NCBI GenBank assembly: GCA_963839645.1
Contig: CAWIVZ010000008.1
Coordinates: 1,178,001-1,242,000, forward strand
Direction: 5' to 3'
DNA length: 64,000 bases
Origin: PALSA-911 sp963839645
GTDB lineage: Bacteria > Pseudomonadota > Alphaproteobacteria > Acetobacterales > Acetobacteraceae
Of the stretch, positions 22,841 through 33,353 are shown piece after piece. Below the pieces are notes generated by a model that did no database searches, was not told where the DNA came from, and saw nothing but the letters and a program-made list of their open reading frames with translations. Both the position numbers and the translations under genes were made by a program. The first letter of the stretch is position 1; each line of letters begins with the position of its first letter.

Positions 22841-25800
22841 TCAGGGAACGCCGCCCTGGCGCTCCGCCAGCCAGCGCAGGAAGCCGGCCAGTTCCGCCGA
22901 CCGGTGCGGCTTCTCCCAGGGACCGGTCAACCGGACCCCGATCTCCGGCGGCGGCTCGACCGCGGGATGCATCACCACGCGCAAATCCAGCTGATGGCCG
23001 CCAAGCCCGGCTGAGCCGGAGATCTCGGCCGTGCCGGCGGTGCCCGCAAGCGCGCCTTCCTGCAGCGCGAGCGTGCCGTTCTGCGCCTCGGCACGGATGG
23101 TCAGCCGGTCGAAATTCGTCACCCCTTCCGACAGCGCCGCGCGCAGTGCCGCCTCGGTCGCCGCCCGTGTGCGCGGATCGGCGGCTGCCACCGCATGTGT
23201 CACGCGGAACAGGTCGAAGCCACTCAGCACGCCGTGCGCAACGTCCAGTTTCATGCCGCCCGACAGCGTCGTCAGCATCGCCGCCAGGCTATGGCCGGCC
23301 GCGCTCAGATCCGCCGACGCGTTCACCTTCCCCGCGAGCAGGTCGAGCGGACGGCCGCTCGGGACGGCGGAAGGCCTGGCGATCGCATCCGCCAGCGCCG
23401 CCGTCAGCGACGCCGTCGGCGGCTCGGCGGCGGCATTCACGGTCAGCGTGCCACTCAGCGCGCCGCCATTCAGCGAGGCGGTGAACGGCTGGATCCGCAG
23501 CACCCCATCCGTAAGCTCCACCGAGCCGGCCGCCTGCGTCAGCACCGGCTCGCGCGCCACCAGCACCTGGCGCGCGCTCACCGGCACGTTCGCCCGCCAG
23601 CCGCGCAGCAGCGCCAGGGGCAAAGGGCTGGTATCCTGCCAGTCCGGCGCCGGCAGGGTCAGCGTATCCGTCTGGATATGCCCGCCGAGCGACGGCTGCG
23701 CCCCGGCCAGATCCAATGCCAGCGACGCGTTCAGCCGCAGCAGCCCCGCCGTCAAATCCAGCAAGTCCACCCCAATCCGGCCGACCTGCAGGCTGGGGGC
23801 CTGCCCCACTGGAACCTGCCCCACTGGCGCCTGGGCGCCGGAAACCTGGGCGATCACCGACAACGACCCCTCGCCCAGCCAGGCTTCCGCCCCGGGCATG
23901 CCAAGCAGCGCCAGGAGCCGCGGCGCGCCGGGATGACGAAGCGTCACCGGCCCCGACCATTTTCCGCTACGCAGGTCGACGACCGGCTCCGCCTCCAGCC
24001 GCGCATCGGCCATGTCCAGCGCCAGCTTCAGCCCCAGCGCATCCGCCGGTCCGGCCAGTTGCGCGCTCAGCACGGCCGGGCCGCGCCAGAACGCCTCCGC
24101 TGGCCGCCATGCCGGCGGGACCAGATCGGCCAGGGCGGAAGCGTCGTCGGTGGTCGCCTGCAGCTTCCCCTCGGTCAGCCGCCCGCCGTCCGCGACCGTT
24201 CCGGAGGCGACGACATGCACGCCGCGAACGGTCGCCTCCAGCTGGCGCAGCGTCACCCGCCCCACGCCCGAGGCCGGCGTGGCTCCGGTCGGCGGCGCGC
24301 CTCCCTGCGGGACGGCGCCCGGCACGGGCTGAACCGGCGGCTGTGCCGGCGCCGGCGCCGGTACGGGCGCCTGCAAAGCCGCATCCAGCAACAGCGACCG
24401 GATCGTCTCCCCGCGCAACCGCGCCACGGGTGCCCGCAGACGCAGATCGACATCGAAACCACGACCCGGTGCCCCCTGGTTCGTCGGCGGCCCGGACAGC
24501 CAGGGATCCAGATCCAGCGCCGACAGTTCCAGGGACGCCGCGATCGCCGGCCCGCTGCCAGGCGTTCCGGCGGCGGTGTTCCCAGCGGCAGCTACCCGCG
24601 ATCGGGGCCAGAGCCGCAGTTCACCGTTCATCGCCGCGCCGTCCAGTGATCCCTCGATACGGTCCAGGGCCAGCAATCCGGGCTCGGCGACCGCGTGGGC
24701 GCGGAAATCCGTGCTCGCCAGTACACCCGCGGGCAACTCGGGGAGCAGCCGCAGGCCGGCGCCATCCAGCCAACGCAGAACGTCGCGCAGCCGCGGCGCG
24801 GCCAGCCGCACATTGCCTTCAAAGCGCGGACGGGCCGGATCGCTGCGTTGCACCACCCCGTCCAGGCTCAGATCCGCCTCGCCTGGCAGCCGAACCGCCA
24901 AACGGTGCAGCACGACCTGCCCCCGCATGAGCTCCATCGCGGTGGAAAAATCGCGCATCAGCCCGCCGCCGAACGCCACCGCCTCCGCCTTCAATTGCAG
25001 CCCGACCGTCAGCCCTACGCCGGCACGGCCCGTCCCCAGGCGGCCCAGCAGCGCCACCCAGGGATCGATGTCCAGGCGTGGCGTGGACAGGCTGGCATCC
25101 AGGTGCAGATCCGGCGCCAGCCGCAACGAGGCGCCGCCGGTCAGCGTCGCCGCGCCGTTCGGCCCGGTCAGATCCAGGCTCAGGTCGTCGAAGCGTGCCT
25201 GCTCCCCGACGGCCTTCACCGAAGCGGCGAACCTGAAGGCCCCAGCGGCGGGTGCCCCGGCCGTCGGTCCGATCACCTGCGCCAGATCGGGGCCGGTGAC
25301 ATCGACCTGCCCGGTCAGACCGCCATCGGCGGCCAACTGGCCGACGAAGCCGCCGGAAACCCCCGCCAGGGGTTGCTCCGCGTCCATTCTCAGATTGAGC
25401 CCGGATGCGCCGTCCGCGCCGGCGGCGGTCAGCCGGGCGGAAAAGCGGACCGGCTGGTCGCCGATCCGGCCCTTGCCGACGGAGATCAGGCCGCCGGCAT
25501 CGGTCGTCTCCAGCGTGGCGTCGATCTGGTCAAGCACCAGCCCGCCGACATGCAGCCGGCCCTTTTCGATCCGCGCGGAAAACGCGCTCAGCCAGTACCG
25601 GCGGCCAGTCGGCCAGTTCACCGTGCCGCAGCGGCCAATCCACCGACAGGTCCGGCCCGCTCAGCGCCAGTTCGCGCGCGTCCACCCGCCCGGCCAGCAG
25701 CGGCAGCGGCGCCACCCGCAGCCGCAGCGCCTTGACCGTCAGCGCGGGCGCGCCCCGGGCCTCCCCGGAGGTGCCGCCGGCCACCACCACGTCCGCCGCG

Positions 25801-26000
25801 GTCAGCTCGGTCTCCGGCAGCAGGGACAGCGTGATCGGCCCGGCGATGGTGACCGGACGCCCCAGCGTGACGCTGGCGAGCGATTCGATCGTGCCGCGAT
25901 AGCGGTTCCAGTCCAGCCGCCCCGGTACCTGCCACGCGGCCAGCAGCGCCAGCGCGATCAGCGCGGCCAGGGAGGCCAGCAGAAGGCGAACGGCCCGCAT
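22841..26000 (-). CDS. AsmA-family protein (one frameshift)
   Basis: About 1,052 residues. The single N-terminal membrane helix (LLLASLAALIALALLAAW) is followed by a long periplasmic region with the AsmA opening GRLDWNRYRGTIESLASVTL and GRPVTIAGPITLSLLPETEL. The C-terminal AsmA_2-like part contains LSGGMKLDVAHGVLSGFDL. Such proteins belong to the bridge-like lipid-transfer group and affect the outer membrane. An extra base near 25618 splits residues ~127/128. The start overlaps nothing but lies one base from the oxoprolinase stop, so the two are probably co-transcribed, though functionally unrelated. Confidence 0.85.
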
Positions 26001-26001
26001 G

Positions 26002-29000
26002 TCAGTCCGACACGCCCGAACCGGCCGCGCCGTAGCCGCCGCCGCCGGGCGTCTCGATCACGAACGCATCGCCGGCCAGCAGTTCGGCGCTGTCCGTGCC
26101 GGTCAGGATCTCGTGCGTGCCGTCGGCCCGCTCCACCCATTGCCGCCCGGCCGCGCCGTCCTCGCCGCCCGCCAGCCCGAACGGCGCGACGTTGCGGCGG
26201 GAGGCGACGATCACCGCCGTCATCGGCTCCAGGAAACGGATGCGCCGAACCGAACCGTCGCCGCCGCGCCATTGCCCCTCGCCGCCGGAGAAGCGGCGGA
26301 TGGCGAAGTCCTCCAGACGCACGGGATAGCGCAGCTCGAGCACTTCAGGGTCGGTCATGCGGGTGTTGGTCATGTGCGTCTGCACCGCCGATGTGCCGTG
26401 AAATCCAGGTCCGGCGCCGGTGCCGCCGCAGATGGTTTCGTAGTACTGGCGCGTGGCGTCGCCGAACAGGAAATTGTTCATCGTCGCCTGCGAACAGGCG
26501 ATGGCGCCGAGCGCGCCGAACAGGGCGTTGCAGGTCGCCTGCGACACCTCGGTGTTGCCCGCCACCACCGCAGCACCGGGATGCGGGGCAAGGAAGCTGC
26601 CATCCGGAACGATCAGCCGGATCGGTTTCAGGCAGCCATCATTGAGCGGAATGTCGTCGCCCACCAGGCAGCGGAACACGTACAGCACCACCGCCCGGGT
26701 CACGGCCGGCGGCGCGTTGAAATTGCCGTCCCGCTGCGCCGAGGTGCCGGTAAAATCCACCGTCGCGCTGCGGCTCGCCTGGTCCACCGTCACCGCCACG
26801 CGCAGCTTGGCGCCGTCGTCCATGGTGTAGACGAACGAGCCGCTGCCGATCCGCGCCAGCACGCGGCGCACGCTCTCCTCGGCATTGTCCATCACGTGGC
26901 GCATGTAGGCGGCGACCGTTTCCCAGCCGAACTGGGCCACGACGCGGCCAAGCTCCTGCACGCCCTTCTCGTTCGCCGCCACCTGCGCCTTGATGTCGGC
27001 GACGTTCACGTCCGGGCTGCGCGCGGGGTATTTCGCGCCGTTCAGCAGCGCACGGAACTCCGCCTCGCGGAATTCCCCGCCATCCACCAGCAGGAAATCG
27101 TCGATCACCACGCCCTCTTCTTCCAGCGTGCGGGAGACGGGCGGGGTGGAGCCGGGGGTGATGCCGCCGATATCGGCATGGTGCCCGCGCGATGCCGACA
27201 AAGAACCGGATACTGGTTCCGTCCGTATCGAACACCGGCGTGATCACGGTCACATCCGGCAGATGGGTGCCGCCGTTGAACGGGTTGTTCAGCGCCACCA
27301 CGTCGCCCGGCTTCAGGCTGGCGCCGCGCGCATGGAGCACGGTGCGCACGCTCTCGCCCATCGCGCCGAGATGCACCGGCACATGCGGCGCGTTGGCGAC
27401 CAGATTGCCCGCGGCATCGAAGATCGCGCAGGAGAAATCCAGCCGTTCCTTGATGTTCACGCTCATGGACGTGTTCTGCAGCACCGCCCCGGTCTGCTCG
27501 GCCACGTTCATGAACAGGTTGTTGAACAACTCCAGCAGCACCGGATCGGGCCGGTCGCTGCCGGCCGGCACACGGCGCGCCTGCGGCACGGTGCGGCGCA
27601 GCTTCATGTGGTCGCGCGCGGTGATCTCCGCCGCCCAGCCGGGCTCGATCACGGTGGTGGCGTTCGCCTCGCGCACCAGCGCCGGGCCGGCGATCACGTC
27701 GCCGGCGAGCAGCGCGGTGCGCTCATAGACCGGCGCGATGTGCGCGGCGCCGCCGGTGAACACCGACACGGTATCGATCACCTCCGGCGAGCCATCGCGG
27801 CGCGCGGGCAGCCGCGTTTCGCTCACGCTCTCGCCGGACGCAACCGCCTCCACCGCCACCGCCTCCACCACCAGTGCGCGGCCGGGGGTGGCGAAGCCGA
27901 AGCGGGCGCGGTGGGCAGCGGTAAATTCCGCAACCACAGCGTCCGGTTCCTGCAATGCGACGATCAGCGCCGCCTCGGTGCCGGCGTAGCGCAGATGCAG
28001 CTGCCGGTGCACGACGATGCCGCCGGCGTCCGCCCCCTGCGCCACCAGCGCCTGCGCCGCCTCGGCGGCCAGCCGGTCTGCGACGGCAAGGAACTCGGGC
28101 ATCTCATGCGCGGTCAGCGGCAATTCCACCGCCTGTTCGCGCAACGCGGTCTGGTCGGCCAGCCCCATGCCATAGGCCGACAGCACGCCGGCATAGGGGT
28201 GGATGAACACCGTCTCCATGCCCAGCGCGTCCGCCACCAGGCACGCATGCTGGCCACCGGCGCCGCCGAAGCAGTTCAGCGCGAAGCGGGTGACGTCGTG
28301 GCCCTTCTGCACCGAGACCTGCTTGATCGCGTTCGCCATGTTGGCCACCGCGATCGACAGGAACCCTTCCGCCACTTCCCGGGGGTCGCGCTGCTCGCCG
28401 GTTGCCTGCGCGATCTCGTGCGCCAGGGCGGCGAACTTCTCGCGCACGATGTCGGCGTCCAGCTTCGCGTCGCCGCCCGGCCCGAAGATCGCCGGAAAAT
28501 GCCGCGGCTGGATCTTGCCGACACAGACATTGGCGTCCGTCACCGTCAGCGGTCCACCGTTGCGATAGCAGGCCGGCCCCGGCCGCGCGCCGGCGCTGTC
28601 CGGGCCGACGCGGTAGCGCGAACCGTCGAAATGCAGGATCGACCCGCCGCCGGCCGCGACCGTATTGATCGCCATCATCGGCGCGCGCATGCGCACGCCG
28701 GCCACCTCGGTCTCGAATGCCCGCTCGAACGCCCCGGCATACAGCGCGACGTCGGTCGAGGTGCCGCCCATGTCGAAGCCGATGATCCGATCGAGCCCGG
28801 CCATCGCCGCCGTGCGCGCCGCGCCGACGATGCCGCCGGCCGGCCCGGACAGGATCGCGTCCTTGCCCTGGAAGCTTTTTGCCTCGGTCAGGCCGCCATT
28901 GGACTGCATGAAATACAGCCGCACGCCGTTCAGTTCGCCCGCCACCTGCGCGACGTAGCGCGACAGGATCGGCGACAGATAGGCATCCACCACGGTGGTG

Positions 29001-29611
29001 TCGCCGCGCGGCACCAGCCGCAGCAGCGGGCTGACGGCATGGCTGGCGGAAACCTGGGCGAACCCGGCCTCGCGCGCCAGTTCCGCCAGCCGCGCCTCAT
29101 GGGCGGGATATTTCCAGGCATGCATCAGCACGATGGCGCAGGCCGCGATCCCCTTGGCGCGGGCGGCGGCGAAGGCCGCGCGCGCATGCGCCTCGTCCAG
29201 CGTCTCGATTTCCTCGCCGTCCACGCCGACGCGGCCGCCGATCTCCACCACGTCCTCGTACAGCAATGACGGCAATGTGATTGCCAGGTCGAACAGCAGC
29301 GGGCGCGCCTGGTTGCCGATGCGCAGGATGTCGGCAAAACCGCGATTGACCACCAGCAGCGTGCGGTCGCCCTTGCGCTCCAGCAGCGCGTTGGTGGCGA
29401 CGGTGGTGCCCATCTTCACCGCCTCGATCGTGCCGGCCGGGATCGGCGCATCGGCGGCAATGCCCAGCACGCCCTTGATGCCGGCGATGGCGGCATCGGC
29501 ATAGCGCGACGGATTCTCGCTCAGCAGCTTGTGGGTGGACAGGTTTCCGGCCGGATCCCGCGCGACGATGTCGGTGAAGGTGCCGCCGCGATCGATCCAG
29601 AACTGCCACAT
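26002..29611 (-). CDS. 5-oxoprolinase/hydantoinase, fused A and B halves (one frameshift)
   Basis: ATP-dependent amidohydrolase of the OPLAH/HyuA-HyuB type, about 1,203 residues. The HyuA half starts WQFWIDRGGTFTDIVARDP, with GFDMGGTSTDVALY as the actin-like ATP site and CFGGAGGQHACLVADALGM. The HyuB half starts near residue ~700 with LFNNLFMNVAEQTGAVLQNT and ends IETPGGGGYGAAGSG. It probably opens 5-oxoproline to glutamate, but hydantoin substrates are possible. One extra G near 27192 breaks FFVASRGHHADIGG. ATG 29611 is preferred to ATG 29620 because it begins the conserved WQFWIDRGG start. Confidence 0.9.
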
Positions 29612-29700
29612 GAAACCCACTCCGCCTGCTCAACCCGGCCCATTCCCGGCCGTGGCGCTCAAGGACAACGGCGCGGCTTCGCACGCAAGCCTTTATCGTT

Positions 29701-29770
29701 GATTTTGTGGCGCGGGACGCGCCGGGCGATTTTGTGGCGCGGGACGCGCCGGGCGGTTTTGTGGCACTCG
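29701..29770. repeat. 27-bp tandem repeat, about 2.5 copies
   Basis: Two identical 27-base units beginning GATTTTGTGGCGCGGGACGC (29701-29727 and 29728-29754) are followed by a degenerate partial copy. They lie in the 202-base spacer between the divergent oxoprolinase and VOC genes. Confidence 0.75.
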
Positions 29771-29813
29771 GCCGCACGACAGGCTAACCTCGGCCCAAAC
29801 GGAGGAGCCACCG

Positions 29814-30392
29814 ATGGACACTCACACTGCCGTGCAGGCGATCGCCGGGCTGAAGCGCCCCACCGGCCTGCCCTTCCGCCTCGGCAAGATCGGCCATGTC
29901 GCGCTCTATGTGTCCGACATCGGGCGCTCGGCCCGGTTCTACACGGAGATACTCGGCTTCAGCATTTCCGACGTGTACGAGGACGACATGATGCCCGGCG
30001 GCGCGGTGTTCCTGCGCCTGAACCCCGACCATCACGGCATCGCCCTGTTCAAGGCCAGCGGCGACAATCCCGCCGGCTCCGGGCTGCACCACACCGCCTT
30101 CGAGGTTGCGACCCTTGATGAGGTGGTGCGTGCCCGCGAGCACCTGCGCGCCCACAACGTGCCGATCGATTTCGACGGCCGCCGGCGCGCCGGCGTGCAG
30201 ATCGCGGTGGAGTTCCGCGACCCGGACGGCCACCGGCTGGAGATCTACTGGGGCATCGACCAGATCGGCAGCGACGGCCGCGCCCGCCCGGCGGCGGAAT
30301 GGAAAGGTGCGAAAAGCCTGGAGGCGGCGATCGCCGATCCCGTCATCGGCCAGGACACCACGCTTGCCGATCCATCGCTGCTGGAGGGCTGA
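29814..30392 (+). CDS. VOC-family (glyoxalase/extradiol dioxygenase fold) protein
   Basis: A 192-residue vicinal-oxygen-chelate protein. It contains GKIGHVALYVSDIGRSARFY with a first metal His, SGLHHTAFEVATLDEV with the second, and DPDGHRLEIYWGI with the metal Glu, the layout of catechol 2,3-dioxygenase-like enzymes. Likely metal-dependent and cytoplasmic; substrate unknown. ATG follows GGAGG. It is divergent from the 5-oxoprolinase gene and 55 bases before the TerB/J-domain gene. Confidence 0.87.
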   Translation: MDTHTAVQAIAGLKRPTGLPFRLGKIGHVALYVSDIGRSARFYTEILGFSISDVYEDDMMPGGAVFLRLNPDHHGIALFKASGDNPAGSGLHHTAFEVATLDEVVRAREHLRAHNVPIDFDGRRRAGVQIAVEFRDPDGHRLEIYWGIDQIGSDGRARPAAEWKGAKSLEAAIADPVIGQDTTLADPSLLEG

Positions 30393-30447
30393 GCCGATCC
30401 GCCTCCCCGTTCTGTTCCCGTCAACGCCTGTGTGCTAGACGCCGTGC

Positions 30448-31263
30448 ATGGCAACCTGGGGCAAAATCATCGGCGGCATGGCGGGCTTCGCCATGGGTGG
30501 TCCGCTCGGCGCGATGTTCGGCGCGGCACTCGGCCACGCCGCCGACAGCGGCGCGTTCACGGGTGGCTTCACCGGTGGTTTCCAGACCTCGCGCCTCGGC
30601 TTCAACCCGTTCGTCCAGCAGGGCATGGGCTGGAACCCGGCCGGCATCGCGGCGCTGTTCGGCCGGCGCGACCAGCTGTTCGCCATCGGCGTGGTGGTGC
30701 TGTCGGCCAAGCTCGCCAAATGCGATTCCAGCGTGAACCGGGCCGAGATCGACGCCTTCAAGCGGCATTTTCGCATTCCCCCGGAAGCCCAGCAGGACAT
30801 CGGCCGGCTGTTCGACGAGGCCCGCGACAGCGCGGACGGCTTCGAGAATTTCGCCGACCAACTGGGCGAGGCATTCGCCGACAACCGCCTGATGCTGGAG
30901 GACGTGCTGGTCGCGCTGTTCGCCATCGCCCGGGCCGATGCGCCGGTGAACAACGCCGAGGCGGCGTTCCTGCGCCGCGTGCATAGCGGCTTCGGCCTCG
31001 ACCAGACCGCCTGGGACCGCGCCCGCGACGGCATCGCCCGGCCGCAGATGTCGGACGAGCCGGATGCCTATGGCGTGCTCGGCACCACCCGGGACGCTTC
31101 GGACGACGAACTGCGCGCCACCTGGAAGCGGCTGATGCGGGAAAACCACCCCGACAGCCTTGCCGCCCGCGGGGTGCCGCCGGCCTTCATCGCCAGCGCC
31201 ACCGAGAAGGTGGCGAGGATCAACGCCGCCTGGGACAGGATCAAGCGCGAGCGGGGCTTGTGA
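30448..31263 (+). CDS. TerB/DnaJ-domain protein (DjlA-like)
   Basis: The 271-residue protein has a Gly/Ala-rich hydrophobic N-terminus (GGMAGFAMGGPLGAMFGAAL) that may sit in the membrane. A TerB-like helical domain follows (FAIGVVVLSAKLAKCDSSVN to ALFAIARADAPVN). The C-terminal J-domain is DAYGVLGTTRDASDDELRAT with the HPD motif in MRENHPDSLA. The order TerB then J matches DjlA, a co-chaperone of DnaK at the inner membrane. Its stop overlaps the GTG start of ampD (GTGA), so the pair is translationally coupled. Confidence 0.85.
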   Translation: MATWGKIIGGMAGFAMGGPLGAMFGAALGHAADSGAFTGGFTGGFQTSRLGFNPFVQQGMGWNPAGIAALFGRRDQLFAIGVVVLSAKLAKCDSSVNRAEIDAFKRHFRIPPEAQQDIGRLFDEARDSADGFENFADQLGEAFADNRLMLEDVLVALFAIARADAPVNNAEAAFLRRVHSGFGLDQTAWDRARDGIARPQMSDEPDAYGVLGTTRDASDDELRATWKRLMRENHPDSLAARGVPPAFIASATEKVARINAAWDRIKRERGL

Positions 31264-32024
31264 GCCTCGACGTGATCGACCTGCCGAGCCCCAACCACGA
31301 CGAGCGCCCTCACGACGAGCCGATCGACATGCTGATCCTGCACTACACCGGCATGCAGACCGGCCAGGCCGCCATCGACCGGCTGCGCAACGAGGAAGCC
31401 AGGGTCTCGTCGCACTACGTGGTGGAGGAGGACGGCACGATCTTCCGCCTGGTGCCCGAGGACCGCCGCGCCTGGCATGCCGGCATATCCTACTGGCGCG
31501 GCCACGAGGCGCTGAACGGCCGTTCGGTCGGCGTCGAAATCGTCAATCCCGGCCACGAATGGGGGTATCGCGACTTTCCGGCCCTGCAGATGGCGGCGGT
31601 TTGCGATCTTTGCCTGGAGATCCTCTCCCGCCACCCCATCCCGGCCCGCAACGTGGTCGCGCACAGCGACGTGGCGCCGGACCGCAAGGAAGATCCCGGC
31701 GAGAAATTCGACTGGCAAGGCCTGGCGCGCAACGGCGTCGGCCTCTGGCCGCACGACATGCCGCCCCTGGGCTTCGGCGGCGCGACCCATGGCGAGGCAC
31801 GCGACGCCGCCAGCTTGCGGCCGGTTCGCAGCGCGTTGGCCGCGATCGGCTACAAAATCGCCCCGGAAGGCCCGCTCGACCCCGGGTTATCCACCGTGCT
31901 GCGCGCCTTTCAGCGCCACTGGCGGCCCGAGGCCATCACCGGCCGGGCCGATGCCGGCACCCTGGCCCGCCTGCTCGCGGTCACCAACCTTGCTGACCGG
32001 CCCCAACCGCGGCATGGCGGCTAA
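31260..32024 (+). CDS. ampD: N-acetylmuramoyl-L-alanine amidase AmpD
   Basis: Zinc amidase that removes the stem peptide from anhydro-muropeptides in wall recycling. Amidase_2 domain: MLILHYTGMQ (first zinc His), SSHYVVEEDGTIFRLV and VVAHSDVAPDRKEDPGEKFD (second His and the zinc Asp). About 254 residues, longer than E. coli AmpD because of a C-terminal peptidoglycan-binding helix bundle (LRAFQRHWRPEAITGRAD). There is no signal peptide, consistent with a cytosolic role. Start GTG 31260 overlaps the previous stop. The stop codon lies inside a 24-bp tandem repeat. Confidence 0.88.
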   Translation: MSLDVIDLPSPNHDERPHDEPIDMLILHYTGMQTGQAAIDRLRNEEARVSSHYVVEEDGTIFRLVPEDRRAWHAGISYWRGHEALNGRSVGVEIVNPGHEWGYRDFPALQMAAVCDLCLEILSRHPIPARNVVAHSDVAPDRKEDPGEKFDWQGLARNGVGLWPHDMPPLGFGGATHGEARDAASLRPVRSALAAIGYKIAPEGPLDPGLSTVLRAFQRHWRPEAITGRADAGTLARLLAVTNLADRPQPRHGG

Positions 32025-32073
32025 GCCCAACCGCCGCATGGCGGCTAAACCCAACCGCCGCATGGCGGCGAGG
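32002..32073. repeat. 24-bp tandem repeat, three copies, spanning the ampD stop
   Basis: Units at 32002-32025, 32026-32049 and 32050-32073, core CCCAACCGCCGCATGGCGGC, differing at four positions at most. The ampD TAA falls in the first unit. It lies between ampD and the RNase P RNA. Confidence 0.8.
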
Positions 32074-32110
32074 CATTGACCTGACGCACCCGCGCGCGCA
32101 TTTGACTCCT

Positions 32111-32576
32111 GCCAGACGGCTGGACGGCCGCTGATGTGCTCCGCTTTCGCCCGCCGGTTCGCGGGGGTGGCGGAAAGCATTGGAGGAAAGTCCGGGCTCC
32201 ACGGAAATACGGTGCCGGCTAACCGCCGGCGGGGGCGACCCCAGGGAAAGTGCCACAGAAAACAAACCGCCGGTTCCGGCCTTCCAGAGATGGATCGTTC
32301 GCAACAGGCAAGGGTGAAACGGTGCGGTAAGAGCGCACCGCGCCCCCGGTAACGGGGGCGGCAGGGTAAACCCCACCGGGAGCAAGACCGAATAGGGGCG
32401 GCCGGCGGCGCGCTTATGGGAAACCATGGGCCGCGTGACGCAAGGGCATTTCCGCCCTGTCGCCCGGGTTGGTCGCGCGAGGCGCGCCGCGAGGCGCGTC
32501 CCAGAGGAATGGCCGTCCAACGCGGACATGGCGACATGCGCCGCGCGGACAGAACCCGGCTTACAGGCCGTCTGGC
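32111..32576 (+). ncRNA. rnpB: RNase P RNA, bacterial class A
   Basis: Catalytic RNA of RNase P, which cleaves the 5' leaders of precursor tRNAs. Helix P1 is formed by GCCAGACGGC (32111-32120) and its complement at 32567-32576. Conserved core elements are GGAGGAAAGTCCGGGCTCCA, CCAGGGAAAGTGCCACAGAA, the CAAGGGTGAAACGGTGCGGT and AGAGCGCACCG block, GGCAGGGTAAACCCCACC, GGGAGCAAGACCGAATAGG, and near the 3' end AGAGGAATGGCCGTC and ACAGAACCCGGCTTACAGGC. About 466 nt including the variable arms. No clear intrinsic terminator follows. Confidence 0.95.
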
Positions 32577-32706
32577 AACCTTTCCTCCCTTGCTTCCGAG
32601 GTCCGAAAATAACTATCCACACACTTACCCACAGGGAGCGCCGATTTCGTTAAGCCTTTGAGGACAGCCAAAAAATGCCGCCAAAATCGGCGTCGATACC
32701 GGAATT

Positions 32707-32751
32707 TCCCTTGAATTCCCAAACAGGCCCATGCTATCCCATGAACTCCCA
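32707..32751 (-). promoter_or_regulatory. five MraZ-box repeats (TGGGA, 10-bp period)
   Basis: On the minus strand TGGGA, TGGGA, TGGGC, TGGGA and a final AGGGA occur with 5-base spacers, an exact 10-base period (plus strand 32747-32751, 32737-32741, 32727-32731, 32717-32721, 32707-32711). MraZ is known to bind TGGG-N direct repeats spaced this way upstream of its own gene. A candidate promoter overlaps (TTGAAT 32711-32716, 18 bp, TATCCC 32735-32740), so MraZ binding would block it. The site is about 100 bases before the mraZ start. Confidence 0.75.
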
Positions 32752-32849
32752 GGGCGACGGTGTTCGTACGCCCCGGTTCATGCATGCACGGCGCTGCCCC
32801 GACGGATCATCGGACAGCGTCTTGAGAAAGAAGGGGCGGGCCGGGCCGG

Positions 32850-33353
32850 ATGACCCATTTTCTGGGAACCCATCAGAGCAGGCTGGACGCCAAGGGACGG
32901 GTTTCCGTGCCCGCGCCGTTCCGGGCCGCGCTGCGGGCCGGCGCTGAAACCGCAACGATGATCCTGCGCCCCTCCCATCAGCTCGCCTGCATCGAGGCCT
33001 GGCCGCACGCGGTGTTCGACGCGCTCGCCGCCCCGCTCGAGCAGTTCGATGTGTTCAGCGACACGCAGAACGATCTGGCAACGACCCTGTATGCCGACGC
33101 GACGCCGCTGGAGGCCGACAAGGAGGGCCGCATCGTGCTGCCCGAGCGTCTGCTGCGCCATGCCGGCATCAGCGACGTGCTGGAATTCATGGGCGTCGGC
33201 AAGATCTTCCAGATCTGGCACCCCGAAGCCGCCGAGCGCCGCCGCGCCGAGGCGCGCGAGCGCGTGCGCAGCGGCAATCTGACGCTGCCTGGGACACACG
33301 GGGCTGGGACACACGGGGCCGGGACCCACGGGGCTGGAAGCCCGCCCCGATGA
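32850..33353 (+). CDS. mraZ: transcriptional regulator MraZ
   Basis: First gene of the dcw cluster and its own repressor. 167 residues with two AbrB-like half domains, each with the MraZ motif: SRLDAKGRVSVPAPFR near the start and LEADKEGRIVLPERLL in the middle. It acts as an oligomeric ring on TGGG repeats; five such boxes lie upstream. The C-terminal end consists of a degenerate GTHGA repeat encoded by a 15-bp tandem, which looks like a slippage-derived extension and not part of the fold. Its TGA overlaps the rsmH ATG. Confidence 0.94.
   Translation: MTHFLGTHQSRLDAKGRVSVPAPFRAALRAGAETATMILRPSHQLACIEAWPHAVFDALAAPLEQFDVFSDTQNDLATTLYADATPLEADKEGRIVLPERLLRHAGISDVLEFMGVGKIFQIWHPEAAERRRAEARERVRSGNLTLPGTHGAGTHGAGTHGAGSPPR
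33291..33335. repeat. 15-bp tandem repeat, three copies, inside the mraZ 3' end
   Basis: Units GGGACACACGGGGCT, GGGACACACGGGGCC and GGGACCCACGGGGCT. As coding sequence it gives GTHGA repeats and keeps frame because the unit is a multiple of three. Copy number could vary without disrupting translation. Confidence 0.75.

Noticed and set aside
29701..29770. Possible CRISPR array at the 27-bp repeats.
   Set aside because: Copies are contiguous with no spacers and only 2.5 units; no cas genes in the window.
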